From: Actinoallomurus iriomotensis
GTDB lineage: Bacteria > Actinomycetota > Actinomycetes > Streptosporangiales > Streptosporangiaceae
Assembly: GCF_030269445.1 (NCBI RefSeq)
Contig: NZ_BSTJ01000005.1
Coordinates: forward strand, 496,001-560,000
Direction of reading: 5' to 3'
Length of the DNA stretch: 64,000 nucleotides
Shown: positions 44,495 through 53,919 of the stretch, one piece after another
How the letters are laid out: each line of letters begins with the position of its first letter
How positions within the stretch are numbered: position 1 is the first letter of the stretch
Position numbers and translations under genes: made by a program
The notes under the pieces: generated by a model
What the model saw: the letters and a program-made list of their open reading frames with translations, nothing else
What the model was told of the DNA's origin: nothing
Database searches by the model: none

Positions 44495-45094
44495 GTGGAC
44501 GTTCCTGAGCTTCTCGCTCGCGCGTGCGAAGTCGTCCCAGGCGACGTGCGGAGCGACGCCGGGTTCTCCCCCGACGACGTTCGCGCGTGCCTGCACCGCG
44601 CCGAGTGGGACTCCGCTCTCGAGCTCCTCGTGGACCTCCCGGACTCTCCGTGGCAGACCGTCGCGTTCTGGCACCTGCTCGAACGGGCCGCCGAACTCCT
44701 GTGGATGCACCGGGACGCGGCCTGGTGCCGGTGGCGCGGCCGGGAGGTCCGCCACGGCGTCATCCGCGCCGAGCTGCGGCTCGTCCCGCCCGAGGCCGCC
44801 GGTGGCCGTCGCCTGCCGATCCCCGGTGCGGGACAGCTGCGTCCGATGTGGGCCGTCGGCGCTCCCGACACCGGACTGCGCATCGCGCGGGTCTGGGTCG
44901 AGCGCGCACCGGAGATCCCACCGGGCGGGCGCGGCGTGATCCGGCTCGCACCTCTCAGCCCGGCCGCCTGGAGCCACCTCGAACGAGGTGCGCTGATCAC
45001 CATGCACGAGGGAAGGCCGGTGGCCGGCACCGCGACGATCGTTCAGGTCACGCCCCCGCGGGAGCCACACGTCGAAGGGCCCGAATCACCGTGA
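44495..45094 (+). CDS. hypothetical protein with EF-Tu-like C-terminal segment
   Basis: 199 residues. N-terminal helical part (MDVPELLARACEVVPGDVRSDAGFSPDDVRACLHRAEWDSALELL). C-terminal GVIRLAPLSPAAWSHLERGALITMHEGRPVAGTATIVQV resembles the last beta-barrel of elongation factor Tu-type proteins. Family known only as actinobacterial hypothetical. Starts at GTG 44495. It precedes the giant kinase by 52 bp on the same strand, but no link is shown. Confidence 0.5.
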   Translation: MDVPELLARACEVVPGDVRSDAGFSPDDVRACLHRAEWDSALELLVDLPDSPWQTVAFWHLLERAAELLWMHRDAAWCRWRGREVRHGVIRAELRLVPPEAAGGRRLPIPGAGQLRPMWAVGAPDTGLRIARVWVERAPEIPPGGRGVIRLAPLSPAAWSHLERGALITMHEGRPVAGTATIVQVTPPREPHVEGPESP

Positions 45095-45146
45095 ACCACC
45101 AACTCGGCGGCCGTTTGGTGCATCTTTTCCTGTGAGGGGAGGCACG

Positions 45147-48100
45147 ATGCCGATGAGCCGACGCCGCCGGGACGCCGACGAGCGCACGGTCGCGGGCCGC
45201 TATCGCCTGGAGGCCAAGCTCGGCGCGGGCGGCATGGGCGAGGTGTGGCGGGCGCGCGACGAACGCCTGGGCCGTACGGTCGCGCTGAAGCTGATCAAGG
45301 GCGGGGACGGACCGGACTCACCGGCCGGCCTCGCACGGTTCGAGCGCGAGGCCAAGGTGACGGCGATGCTGTCCGGCCATCCGCACATCGTGACCCTGTA
45401 CGACTTCGGCCGAGACCCGATCTTCGTGGTCATGGAGATGCTGACGGGCCGTACCCTCGCCGACGTCCTGCGGGAGGGACGGCCGGAGATCGGCCGGGTG
45501 CTCCGATGGTGCCGGCAGGTCAGCGAGGCACTGGCCGCGGCGCATTCGGCCGGCATCGTGCACCGGGACATCAAGCCGGCCAACCTGCACGCCGGGCCGG
45601 ACGACACGGTCAAGGTGCTCGACTTCGGCATCGCCGCCCTGACCGCGGACGCCGGCGACCACACCCGGATGACCACGACCGGCGTCGTCATCGGCAGCTG
45701 CCCGTACATGGCGCCGGAGCAGATCCGGGCCGAGCCCGTGGACGGGCGCACCGACCTGTACGCCCTCGGCTGCGTGCTGTACGAGCTGGTCGTCGGCGAA
45801 CCCCCCTTCGGCACCGGTCCGATCTATTCCGTGCTGGAGGGCCACGTCAACGGCGAGGCGATCGCCCCGCGCCTGCGCCGCCCGGACGTCCCCGTCGGCC
45901 TCGACCGGCTCATCCTCGCCCTCCTCGCCAAGCGGCCCGCCGACCGCCCGGCCGACGCCGCGACCGTACGGGACTTGCTGGACGACCTCATCGCCGGTAA
46001 GCGAGGCGGGCCCGCCGCGGCGTCCCGGCTCGCGTCCCTGGACGACGTCCTCACCGAGCTGGCCCGCGCGGACGGCCGGGACGACCCGGCGGCGGCCGTG
46101 GCCGCGTACGCCGACGCCGTGCCCGATCTGGAACGAATGCTCGGCGAGGATCATCCGCAGGCGCTGGACGCCCGGCGCCGGCAGGCGGGATGGACCGCGG
46201 CCGCCGGCGACCCGGAGCGGGCTCGTGACCTGTACGCCCGGCTCGTCCCGGACATCGAGGCCGTCGTGGGGCCGGACGACAGGGGCGCACTGATCGCACG
46301 CCGCGACCTGGCCGAGCAGACCGGGCAGGCGGGCGACGCGCGAACCGCGGCGCGGCTGTACGAGGAGCTTCTCCCGGCGCTGGAACGCGTGCTCGGCGCC
46401 GACGATCCGGTGACGCTCAACGGCCGGGCGCGGCGGGCGGACTGGGTCGGCCACGCCGGCGACCCGGTCGCGGCGATCCGGCTGTTCGACGAGGTCATCC
46501 CGCAGATGCGCCGGGTCCTCGGCACCGATCACGTCGAGGTACGGAAGGCGTTCGACGCGAAAGAGGTGTGGCGGCCGGCGGGCCAGGCCGCCGACGACCG
46601 GCGGCTCGAGCGGCTCGAACACCGCCTCGGCGACGCCGGGCTCGTCCAGAGATCCGGGGAGCGCGAACGCGCCGCGGAGCTGTTCCGCGCGCTGATCTCC
46701 GACCTGCTCGACGAGGTCGGCCCCGACCACGCGCTGACCGCGCACGCGCGGCTCGGGCTCGCCGACTGCCTGCGCGAGCTGGACGACTGGCCGGGCGCCG
46801 TACGGCTCGCGGGCGAGCAGGCGGAGTCGTACGCGCGGTTCCTGGGGCCCGACGACCCCAGGACGCTGGACATGCGGCTGATGCACGCCGGCTGGACCGA
46901 CCGCATGGGCGACCCGGTCGCCGCCGCCGAGCTCTACCGCCCGCTCGTGGCCGATCTGGAGCGGGCGCTCGGCCCCGGCGACCGGCGTACGCTCATCGCC
47001 CGCCGGGATCTGGCCGACTGCGTCGGCAAGGCGGGGGACGCGGCGGAGGCCGTCGAACTGCTCGGCGACGTGGTCGCCGACCTGAACGGCGCACTCGGCC
47101 CCGGCGACGGCGTCACCGTACGCGCGCGTGAGCGGCTCGCGTGGTTCACGGCCGACACCGGAGAGAAGGCCCGGCTGTATGAGGACCTCCTGCCCGCCCT
47201 GCGGCGGGTGGTCGGCGAGGACGACGAGGTGACCCTGCGGGCGCGTCAGGCACTGGCGGGCTGCCGGGAACGGCCGGCGGAGAAGGCGGAGGCGCTCCGG
47301 CCGGTGGTCGCCGACATGCGCCGGGCGCTGGGCGCGCGGCACGGCACCACTCTCAACGCCCGCGCGGCACTGGCCTTCGCGACCGGCCAGGACGACCCGG
47401 CGGAGGGCGCCCGGCTGTACCGCGAGCTCATCCCCGACCTCGCCGAGGCCGACGCGCGGGCGACGCACGGCGGCATGGACGTGCTGCTGGCGTCGATCAA
47501 CCTGTCGAGCACCACCGCCCGGGCCGGCGACGCCGCGGAGGCCGTCCAGATCCTGGGCCAGATCATGCCCAACGTGGAGGAGGCCTTCGGCGCCGACCAC
47601 TTCCTCACCGTGAACGCTCGCCGCAGCCTCGCCGAGCTGCGGCACCGGCTGGCCGACCCGGCTCCGACCTCGGCCCTGAACGACCGGTTCCGCGCGATCC
47701 TCGCCGACGACGCCGACCCGGCCCGTACCGCCGCGGCACTGGCCGAGCTCGTCGCGGACTTCGAGGCCGCGGTCGGGAGGGACCATCCCGACACGCTCCG
47801 CTGCCGCGAGCGGCTGGCCGCCATGACCGCGCGGGCCGGCGACCCGGCCGCGGGCGCGGAGATGTACCTGGCCCTGCTCCCCCGGTTCGAACGCTGCCTC
47901 GGCGCCGAGCACGCCGAGGCGGTGGCCGCCCGGACCAACGGCGCCCACGTGATGGACGACGCGGGCCGGTACGCCGAGGCCCTGGAGACGTTCCGCCGCA
48001 CGGTGCCCGACCTGGAACGGATCTTCGGCGTGGACGACCGGCGCGTGCTCGACGCCCGGTGGGCGGTCGCCTGCCTGCTCGTCCGTACCGGCGACCAGGA

Positions 48101-48677
48101 CGGAGCCGATCGCGAGCTCGCCCAGGCGCTCCCGGTCATCGAGCGGGTGTTCGGGCCGGACGCCCCGGAGACGCGCCGGGCACGCGAGTTGCGGGCACGC
48201 TCCGCCGCTCCCCGGGAAGAGGTACGTTCGACGGCCGCCGGCGACACGAAGTTCCGGTTCACCGACGCGGCCCGGCGGGCGCTGGAGGGCGCCGTCCGGC
48301 ACGCCACCGCCGAGGGCCATCCGGAGGTCACCGCGGTCCACCTGCTGCTCGAACTTCTGGGGGACCCCGCGATCGGCACGGACCTGGTCACCGTCGGCGC
48401 GGATCCGGACGCCATCCGCGCCGACGCGATGGCGGCGATCGCCCGGCTGCCGCGCGCCACCGGCTCCTCGGTAGGCCGGCCGGCGGCCGACCGTGCGCTG
48501 GTCCGGGCGGCACGTGAGGCCGGGGAACACGCTCGGCAGCGCGGCCAGGAGTTCACGTGGGCCATCGACCTGCTGACCGCGCTGTCGGCGGGCTCCGGCG
48601 ACGCCGCCGCGGCGCTGGTGAAATGGGGCGCGTCGAGCGGGACGCTGCGTTCGGTGGCACGCCGACACGGCATGTGA
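45147..48677 (+). CDS. Ser/Thr protein kinase fused to TPR array and Clp N-domain
   Basis: 1176 residues from ATG 45147 (GAGGGGAGG upstream). Kinase domain 1 to about 285: GAGGMGEV loop, Lys48, HRDIKPAN (Asp141), DFG (Asp159), APEQIRAEPVDGRTDLYALGC. Residues about 320-1035 hold about 14 repeats of 42 residues with consensus GxDDPxTLxARRxLAxxxGxAGDxxxAxxLxxxLxPxxxRxL, a TPR-like solenoid. Residues about 1045-1176 resemble the ClpA/ClpC N-terminal repeat (FTDAARRALEGAVRHATAEGHPEVTAVHLLLELLGD). No transmembrane segment, unlike PknB-type kinases. The Clp-N domain often recruits adaptors or substrates; a kinase with one is unusual. Confidence 0.85.
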   Translation: MPMSRRRRDADERTVAGRYRLEAKLGAGGMGEVWRARDERLGRTVALKLIKGGDGPDSPAGLARFEREAKVTAMLSGHPHIVTLYDFGRDPIFVVMEMLTGRTLADVLREGRPEIGRVLRWCRQVSEALAAAHSAGIVHRDIKPANLHAGPDDTVKVLDFGIAALTADAGDHTRMTTTGVVIGSCPYMAPEQIRAEPVDGRTDLYALGCVLYELVVGEPPFGTGPIYSVLEGHVNGEAIAPRLRRPDVPVGLDRLILALLAKRPADRPADAATVRDLLDDLIAGKRGGPAAASRLASLDDVLTELARADGRDDPAAAVAAYADAVPDLERMLGEDHPQALDARRRQAGWTAAAGDPERARDLYARLVPDIEAVVGPDDRGALIARRDLAEQTGQAGDARTAARLYEELLPALERVLGADDPVTLNGRARRADWVGHAGDPVAAIRLFDEVIPQMRRVLGTDHVEVRKAFDAKEVWRPAGQAADDRRLERLEHRLGDAGLVQRSGERERAAELFRALISDLLDEVGPDHALTAHARLGLADCLRELDDWPGAVRLAGEQAESYARFLGPDDPRTLDMRLMHAGWTDRMGDPVAAAELYRPLVADLERALGPGDRRTLIARRDLADCVGKAGDAAEAVELLGDVVADLNGALGPGDGVTVRARERLAWFTADTGEKARLYEDLLPALRRVVGEDDEVTLRARQALAGCRERPAEKAEALRPVVADMRRALGARHGTTLNARAALAFATGQDDPAEGARLYRELIPDLAEADARATHGGMDVLLASINLSSTTARAGDAAEAVQILGQIMPNVEEAFGADHFLTVNARRSLAELRHRLADPAPTSALNDRFRAILADDADPARTAAALAELVADFEAAVGRDHPDTLRCRERLAAMTARAGDPAAGAEMYLALLPRFERCLGAEHAEAVAARTNGAHVMDDAGRYAEALETFRRTVPDLERIFGVDDRRVLDARWAVACLLVRTGDQDGADRELAQALPVIERVFGPDAPETRRARELRARSAAPREEVRSTAAGDTKFRFTDAARRALEGAVRHATAEGHPEVTAVHLLLELLGDPAIGTDLVTVGADPDAIRADAMAAIARLPRATGSSVGRPAADRALVRAAREAGEHARQRGQEFTWAIDLLTALSAGSGDAAAALVKWGASSGTLRSVARRHGM

Positions 48678-48683
48678 GGGCGG

Positions 48684-49259
48684 TCAGCGGCCGGTGCGGT
48701 GAGTCCAGTCCACGCGTTCCGACGACGTTCGCTCCCGGCCGTACTCGGCCATCTCGCGGAGGGCACGAGCCACCGCGCCGCCGACGCGCGACGCGTCCAG
48801 CGCCGCCGCGAGCAGCCTGAGGTCCTGAGCGCCCAGCGGCCGCCCGCGCCGGTCCCTTAGGACCAAACGGACCGCCGGCCCGCGCGCCTCGTTCCGGGCG
48901 ACGAGCACCCGGAACGACCGGTCCCCCCGGAGACCCGCCGTGTGCGTCAGGTCGACCTCACGCGCCGCGGCGAGGTCACACCGTCGGACGCCTCCTGAAT
49001 CCTGGACGACCAGGACGGTGCCCTCCATCCAGGCCACCTGCGCACGCCGGTCCCGCTCCCGCCGCAGCGCGAGGGCCACGACCCCGGCGGCCGCCGGCCA
49101 CGCCACCAGCGCCGTCCACCGTAGGGAGACCGTCGCCCCGACCGCGGCGACGGGCAGCACCACCACGAACACGGCCAGCGCGACGTCGTTGAACCCTCGG
49201 GTTCCAGCGTCCTCTCCCGCGGCGACCCCCAGCTCCTCGCGTGCCACCACGGTGCCCAT
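48684..49259 (-). CDS. hypothetical membrane protein with PH-like domain
   Basis: 191 residues. Two N-terminal helices (about 25-45 ALAVFVVVLPVAAVGATVSL and 47-65), then a beta-rich region (WMEGTVLVVQDSGGVRRCDLAAAREVDL, SFRVLVARNEARGPAVRLVLRD) and a helical tail. ATG 49259 gives MGTVVAREELG; a frame to 49406 extends into a non-conserved region. It ends 6 bases from the kinase stop on the other strand. No family assigned. Confidence 0.5.
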   Translation of the reverse strand: MGTVVAREELGVAAGEDAGTRGFNDVALAVFVVVLPVAAVGATVSLRWTALVAWPAAAGVVALALRRERDRRAQVAWMEGTVLVVQDSGGVRRCDLAAAREVDLTHTAGLRGDRSFRVLVARNEARGPAVRLVLRDRRGRPLGAQDLRLLAAALDASRVGGAVARALREMAEYGRERTSSERVDWTHRTGR

Positions 49260-49432
49260 TGTGGGACCCGCCGGGCGGAGAGTACAGGTGGGCCGCGGCC
49301 ATGGCGAGGCTCTGACGACGGCTTCGACGGCGGTCGCTTTCGCGGCCCGCTCGAGACGATGCCCACGACAGGGTCGGCCACGGCGGCTCCCCCATGGCGA
49401 TATCAACGGCGGCCAGACGATCGATGCCTCCG

Positions 49433-49610
49433 GACGCGGGAGCGATCGCCGTTCTCGTCAACGAGGGTCTGGTGCGCGTCGAGCACGTCCACGGCGCCTT
49501 CGTGCAGGAGGTCCCCACGGCGAAGCGCGTGCGACGCATCGACCGCGACTACCGCAGTGGAACCTCCCCCTACCGTGACTTTCCGTTCCGGCCGCTACAT
49601 CAAGCCCGCT
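49433..49610 (+). pseudogene. possible remnant of GntR-type regulator
   Basis: The frame here reads GAIAVLVNEGLVRVEHVHGAFVQEVPTAKRVRRIDRDYRSG, which resembles the end of a GntR winged helix plus the linker (EGLVxVxHGxGAFV) of actinomycete GntR/UTRA regulators. No N-terminal helix-turn-helix precedes it and no UTRA domain follows. It may be a fragment left by a deletion. It lies in a 455-bp gap (49260-49714) that otherwise holds only the terminator at 49676-49706. Confidence 0.3.
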
Positions 49611-49675
49611 ACCGCCAGAATCCGTTCCGCTCCAGTCTCGCGGGCCGTACGCCACGGCCAACCGGCTCTCGCCGG

Positions 49676-49706
49676 CTGCCGGGCTCCCCTCGGGGAAGCC
49701 CGGCAG
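49676..49706. terminator. hairpin downstream of FG-GAP gene
   Basis: CTGCCGGGCT (49676-49685) pairs perfectly with AGCCCGGCAG (49697-49706), and the loop contains a further CCCC/GGGG pairing. Located 9 bases after the stop of the minus-strand FG-GAP gene. Confidence 0.75.
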
Positions 49707-49714
49707 TGGCTCGC

Positions 49715-51133
49715 CTACGGTGTGATCGCCCAGCCGTAGCGCGCGTCCGTCGGGTTCTGGCCGAACGCCGCCGGGCCGAACGTCATGGCGTTCTTCGTCG
49801 TGGTCCCGGAGTTCGACCCGCGCAGCGTGGTGACGACGCCGGCACCGTACGGCGCGCCGTCCCAGGACTTGTTCTCGCCGACCGCCGAGGCCGTCAGATC
49901 CGCCCGGCCGTCCGCGTTGTGGTCGATCAGGGAGACCAGCCAGCCGAACTCGTCCCCTTGCTCCGCGGTGTCCGGGACGCCAGAGCTGTCCTGGGTGAAC
50001 GCCTTGGCTTTCGCGGTGGTCAGGCCGCTCCCGCCACCGCGCAGGACGACGACCTCGCCGGCGGCTGTCGCGCCATGAACGGCCTTGCCCTGCGCCCCGA
50101 CGGCGACGTCGGGGTAGCCGTCGCCATCGACGTCACCGACCGCCACGGCCGAGCCGAACTGGTCCCCGTACACGCTGGTCCCCGGCACGCCGGAGGTGTT
50201 CTGGTCGATCGTCTGGACGCGGCCGCCGGTGAAGCCGTTCGCGGTGCCGTACTCCACCTCGATCTGTCCACCGGTGTAGCCCGCGGGCTGGCCGGCGACC
50301 AGGTCGGCGTGGCCATCCTTGTCGATGTCGCCGACGGCGATGCTGACGCCGCCGTCCACCAGGACCCGGGCGTCACCCTGAATCCCGTTCGCCGAGCCGG
50401 GAAGGTAATAGACCTCCGGCGTGCCGCCGACCGCGGTCCAGGCGGCCAGCACGTCGGTGTAGCCGTCCCCGTTGACGTCGCCGGTGATGATTCCGTCCTC
50501 GCCGCCCCAGCCGTCTTCACCGCCGAGGGAAATCGCGGGATTGTCGTAGCCGCCGTGCGGGAAGCTGTAAGTGTCGACCGTCCCGGTGACGTAGACCGAG
50601 CGGGAGCCGACCAGCAGGTCGACCTGACCGTCGCCGTTGACGTCCCCCGCCCCGACGGCGCTTCCGATCGCCCTGTCGCCGGGCACGAGGTACCCGTTGC
50701 CGAGGCCGTCCGCGCTGCCGAACAGCACCGTCACCGAGCCGCTGGTGGTGTTGCCGTCGATGCTCTCCCCGAGTGAGCCGACGGCGAGGTCGGCGAAGCC
50801 GTCCCCGTTGAAGTCGCCGGCCGCGAGGGAGGATCCAAAGGCGTCGCCTTCCTCCGGATCGTCCGGCACTCCGGCGCTCGCCTGGCTGATCGTCACGCCG
50901 TTCGCCGGGTCGAGCCCGTTCTTCGAGCCGTAGACGATGGTGACGTATCCGGCGCCCCCGAGGCCGTCGACCGTGCCGCCTGGCCCGCCGATCGCGATGT
51001 CCTGGTAGCCGTCCCCATTGAAGTCATGCCCCGGTTGTGCCGACGTCGCCGAGTGGGCCGGCCCGGCGATCACCATGAGCGCGGCGGTCGTCGCAAGCGC
51101 GGCAGCCCCCCGTGTGAACAGACGTCTTCTCAT
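49715..51133 (-). CDS. secreted FG-GAP beta-propeller (integrin-alpha-like repeats)
   Basis: 472 residues. Signal peptide about 1-29 (RRRLFTRGAAALATTAALMVIAGPAHSA), then about seven blades with calcium-binding DFNGDGxxDxAxG motifs (DFNGDGYQDIAIG, DFNGDGFADLAVG, DVNGDGQVDLLVG, DVNGDGYTDVLAA, DIDKDGHADLVAG, DVDGDGYPDVAVG, DHNADGRADLTAS). Such proteins are common exported adhesin- or enzyme-like propellers of actinomycetes; function unknown. ATG 51133 places the signal peptide at the N-terminus. Confidence 0.86.
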   Translation of the reverse strand: MRRRLFTRGAAALATTAALMVIAGPAHSATSAQPGHDFNGDGYQDIAIGGPGGTVDGLGGAGYVTIVYGSKNGLDPANGVTISQASAGVPDDPEEGDAFGSSLAAGDFNGDGFADLAVGSLGESIDGNTTSGSVTVLFGSADGLGNGYLVPGDRAIGSAVGAGDVNGDGQVDLLVGSRSVYVTGTVDTYSFPHGGYDNPAISLGGEDGWGGEDGIITGDVNGDGYTDVLAAWTAVGGTPEVYYLPGSANGIQGDARVLVDGGVSIAVGDIDKDGHADLVAGQPAGYTGGQIEVEYGTANGFTGGRVQTIDQNTSGVPGTSVYGDQFGSAVAVGDVDGDGYPDVAVGAQGKAVHGATAAGEVVVLRGGGSGLTTAKAKAFTQDSSGVPDTAEQGDEFGWLVSLIDHNADGRADLTASAVGENKSWDGAPYGAGVVTTLRGSNSGTTTKNAMTFGPAAFGQNPTDARYGWAITP

Positions 51134-51383
51134 TCCCCGTACTCCTTCCAACGTCTGCACGGAAGACGCTCACGCCGAAACGGCGGACCACAGAAACCAA
51201 ACAAATGGCGCATTACGGCCACCCGGTGCACCGAACACCTGATCAGCCCGTCGGGTCCAGGCTTACGACCTATTTTGCGGTTCGCCGGAACTTCGGACCC
51301 TCACCGAGGCAGGACCGAGGTCGCTGTGGTGACCGGGTCAGCCGCGAGTCGACCGGTGTGGTGAGCGCTGGCATGCTGAGCCG

Positions 51384-52112
51384 ATGGGAATATTCAACCG
51401 AGGAAATCCCGATTCAAGGCATTACACCGCGCCAGGATGCTCGGCGCACGGGCCTTGCCAGGCGCTGGGGGCGATGCGTCCGGAGGTGCGGGACGCGCAG
51501 TTGTCCCTGATCATCAGTCGTCAGCAGGACGGCGGGCTCGGGTCCGACCCGGTCGCCTATGACATCGGCGAGGGGCTGTCCGCCGTCCTCGTCGTCAAAG
51601 CCGAGTCACGTCGGCGCGGCGGCTCGCACGAGGCGATGACGGTGGCCCAGCATGCCGCGGCCCAGTGGGGCGCCGACCCCGGTGCGCTCTGGCAGCGCGC
51701 ACTGGCGAACATGCGTCAGGACAAGCTCAACATCCGGGCGTTCGACACCAACGTCGGCGTCAAAATGCACGTCGTGAACGGCACCGGCTGGCCCGCTGTC
51801 GGCCAAGCGCTGCGCGTCGAGGAGGTGCTGGGCACCTCGCTGCCGAACGGCGCGATCGTCACCCTGCCCACCAACAACTCCTTCATCGCCCTGCCGATCC
51901 AGTCGCGCCAGGCGCTGAACATGATCCCGTTCCTCGTGCAGACGAGCCGGCAACTGATGAAGGGCGATCCGGCGCCGATGAGCGACGGCGTGTTCTGGTA
52001 CTCCCGCGGCCGCTTGGAGTCGATGGGCGTCACCCTGAAGAGCGACCAGGACTTCGGTATGAGGTTCTCCGGCACGTTCAAGCAGATGCTGGACTCCCTC
52101 CCGCAGAGCTGA
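51384..52112 (+). CDS. hypothetical protein, no family recognised
   Basis: 242 residues from ATG 51384 (MGIFNRGNPDSRHYTAPGC). Mixed alpha/beta composition, no membrane segment or signal. The segment HEAMTVAQHAAAQWGADPGALWQRALANM could be a helical pair, and AIVTLPTNNSFIALPIQSRQALNMIPFLVQTSRQ is the most hydrophobic stretch. It sits between the FG-GAP gene and tRNA-Sec, with no functional hint. Confidence 0.6.
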   Translation: MGIFNRGNPDSRHYTAPGCSAHGPCQALGAMRPEVRDAQLSLIISRQQDGGLGSDPVAYDIGEGLSAVLVVKAESRRRGGSHEAMTVAQHAAAQWGADPGALWQRALANMRQDKLNIRAFDTNVGVKMHVVNGTGWPAVGQALRVEEVLGTSLPNGAIVTLPTNNSFIALPIQSRQALNMIPFLVQTSRQLMKGDPAPMSDGVFWYSRGRLESMGVTLKSDQDFGMRFSGTFKQMLDSLPQS

Positions 52113-52258
52113 CGGACGCCCGAGACGGAAACGGGCCGCCGGCAGCGCTGGCGAGCAGCTCACGGCGCGCGTCGTCGACGTGCCGAACCGCTCGGCGACC
52201 TTGCCGGGCCTTGTCCGCGCCGCGGCATCTCCCCTGGTCAGTGCGGCACTAGAGAAGG

Positions 52259-52354
52259 TGGCGGAGGCGTACGGGAATCGAACCCGCCCACGACGCCGAG
52301 CGCCGTGCAGTGGTTTTGAAGACCATGGGGGCCACCAGGCACCCTCCCGCCTCC
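52259..52354 (-). tRNA. selC: tRNA-Sec (anticodon TCA)
   Basis: 96 nt including CCA. Minus strand: acceptor 5' arm GGAGGCG pairs with CGCCTCC, then discriminator G and encoded CCA. The anticodon loop is CTTCAAA with TCA at 52317-52319. A long variable arm follows, and the T arm is GCGGG-TTCGATT-CCCGT. The 8-base acceptor/5-base T geometry and overall layout match bacterial tRNA-Sec; position 8 shows a G:A mismatch by my pairing. It lies 14 bases after the yidC-like stop on the same strand and apart from selA/B/D. Confidence 0.95.
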
Positions 52355-52368
52355 GCCCGTGAGCCTAC

Positions 52369-53061
52369 TCAGGTACCCGCGGGTGTGCGCCAGAGGATGG
52401 CGCGTTCGGCCGCGGTCCAGAGGGTCGTGGTGAGGACGTACAGGCCGGCGGCCAGGGGAACGTACGCGGCGACCAGCAGGGTGCCGTACGGAAGGACGCG
52501 CGTCACCCGGCCGAGGGGGCCCGGCGGTGTCGGCGCCTGCCGGGACGTCCACCAGGCCACGACGGCGAGCAGCGCGAACAGGCCCAGGAAGACCAGGCCG
52601 TGCGGGCCGAAGGCTCCGGCGGACAGGAGCCAGCGCGCGCCCAGGGGCGTGCCGAGCAGCGTGTGGGCCAGCAGCAGGTTCGCGTGCCCGCCCACGGCCG
52701 GGGACAGGAAGATGCGGTAGACGACGGCGAAGACCGGCATCTGCAGCAACGACGGGCCGATCCCGGCCCACATCGAGGTGCCTTCGGCGCGGTAGAGGGC
52801 GCCGATCTCCTGATGCGCGCGGACCGGGTCGGCGCGGTGACGTTCGCGAAGCTTCTTGACCTGCGGTTCCAGGCGCAGGCGCGCCTGGTTGGCCCGGGCC
52901 TGCCGGACGCTCAGCGGCAGGAGCGCCAGGCGGACGCATGCGGTGAACGCGATGACGGCGACGGCGGCGCTGAGGCCGCCCGTGAGCGGTTCCAGCAGGG
53001 ACATGAGGCCGGTGACGAGGTGGTACGCGACGCCGACGGCGGCGTCGAACAGTGCGAACAT
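52369..53061 (-). CDS. yidC: YidC/Oxa1-type membrane insertase
   Basis: 230 residues with about five hydrophobic segments. Family signatures: SVRQARANQARLRLEPQVKKLRERHRADPVRAHQEIGALYRAEGTSMWAGIGPSLLQMPVFAVVYRIFLSPAVGG. The positively charged loop between TM1 and TM2 and the conserved Arg at the end of the second segment (VRLALLPLSVRQ) fit an insertase. It is short compared with the main actinomycete YidC, so this is probably the second, Oxa1-like copy. Confidence 0.88.
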   Translation of the reverse strand: MFALFDAAVGVAYHLVTGLMSLLEPLTGGLSAAVAVIAFTACVRLALLPLSVRQARANQARLRLEPQVKKLRERHRADPVRAHQEIGALYRAEGTSMWAGIGPSLLQMPVFAVVYRIFLSPAVGGHANLLLAHTLLGTPLGARWLLSAGAFGPHGLVFLGLFALLAVVAWWTSRQAPTPPGPLGRVTRVLPYGTLLVAAYVPLAAGLYVLTTTLWTAAERAILWRTPAGT

Positions 53062-53260
53062 GCGGTGAGGAGACCCTTCGGCTCGAACTCCTGAGAGGAC
53101 AGGCGGGAGGGCCGCACCCGCGCGGCGGCCACGGGGCCCGGCGGACGGTGGAGGCCAGGGGCCCCACCCGCTCGGCAGGGCGTCTCCCCGCGGAGCGGAA
53201 CGAACCGGTCAGGCGACGACACGGCGAGCCCGCCGCGCGGCGGGCTCGGGAGAACCGGCG

Positions 53261-53554
53261 CTAACGATGTGCGGCCCGGGTACGGGCCGACGGCGCTCGG
53301 GGACGGGGGCGACCCGCGGCGTTGGGGTCGCACAGCCGGACGATGGCGGTACGGCGGGCACGCGAGCGCATCGCCGGCGACGGCCCGGCCCCCTCCGCGG
53401 CGAACCGCACTGCGGGACGGCGCGCGGCGAGCAGCACCAGCCCGGCAACGGCGAGAGCCGCCGCGGCGAGCAGAACCCCGGACGGCGTGAGCGCGTCGGC
53501 GACGTCCCAGCCCGCGACCAGCACGGTGACGGCGACGGCCAAGATCCGGGTCAT
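53261..53554 (-). CDS. DUF6412-like small membrane protein
   Basis: 97 residues. Two hydrophobic segments at the N-terminus (ILAVAVTVLVAGWDVADALTPSGVLLAAAALAVAGLVLLA), then the DUF6412 motif RRTAIVRLCDPNAAGRPRPRAPS. Upstream of yidC on the same strand, the pairing often seen in actinomycetes. The 199-bp gap between them has no gene. Confidence 0.75.
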   Translation of the reverse strand: MTRILAVAVTVLVAGWDVADALTPSGVLLAAAALAVAGLVLLAARRPAVRFAAEGAGPSPAMRSRARRTAIVRLCDPNAAGRPRPRAPSARTRAAHR

Positions 53555-53919
53555 GCCCTACAGACGCTCACCGCCTCACACCGGTTCCCCGGAACCTCCG
53601 GAATCTCCGGTGAGCAATCCACCGAACGGCACCTTGGCCGGGCCCGACAGAATTCCGGCGACAGGCCAACGACCGAAGGACACGAAAGGAACGGCGGGCC
53701 GCCGTCGGCGGGACGGCGAGAACCAGCCGGCGCGGGAGACCCGGCATGTCCTCGAAGCCGGATGACGGACCCCGCGCCATCCGGCGTCCGGGTTCCCAGG
53801 GGACGCCGGGTCCTTTGCGTCGGTTCGTGTCAGTCGTCCTGCTGGTGGGGCGGGCGTCCGTCGACGCTGAGCGTCATCGGTTCCCTGCGCCGCCCGGCGA
53901 GCGACCCATCGGCAGGCGG
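53555..53919. other. 365-bp spacer with no gene
   Basis: Lies between the DUF6412-like start (minus) and the acyl-CoA synthetase stop (minus). No conserved frame or strong hairpin was recognised. It should contain the promoter of the DUF6412/yidC pair. Confidence 0.5.
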
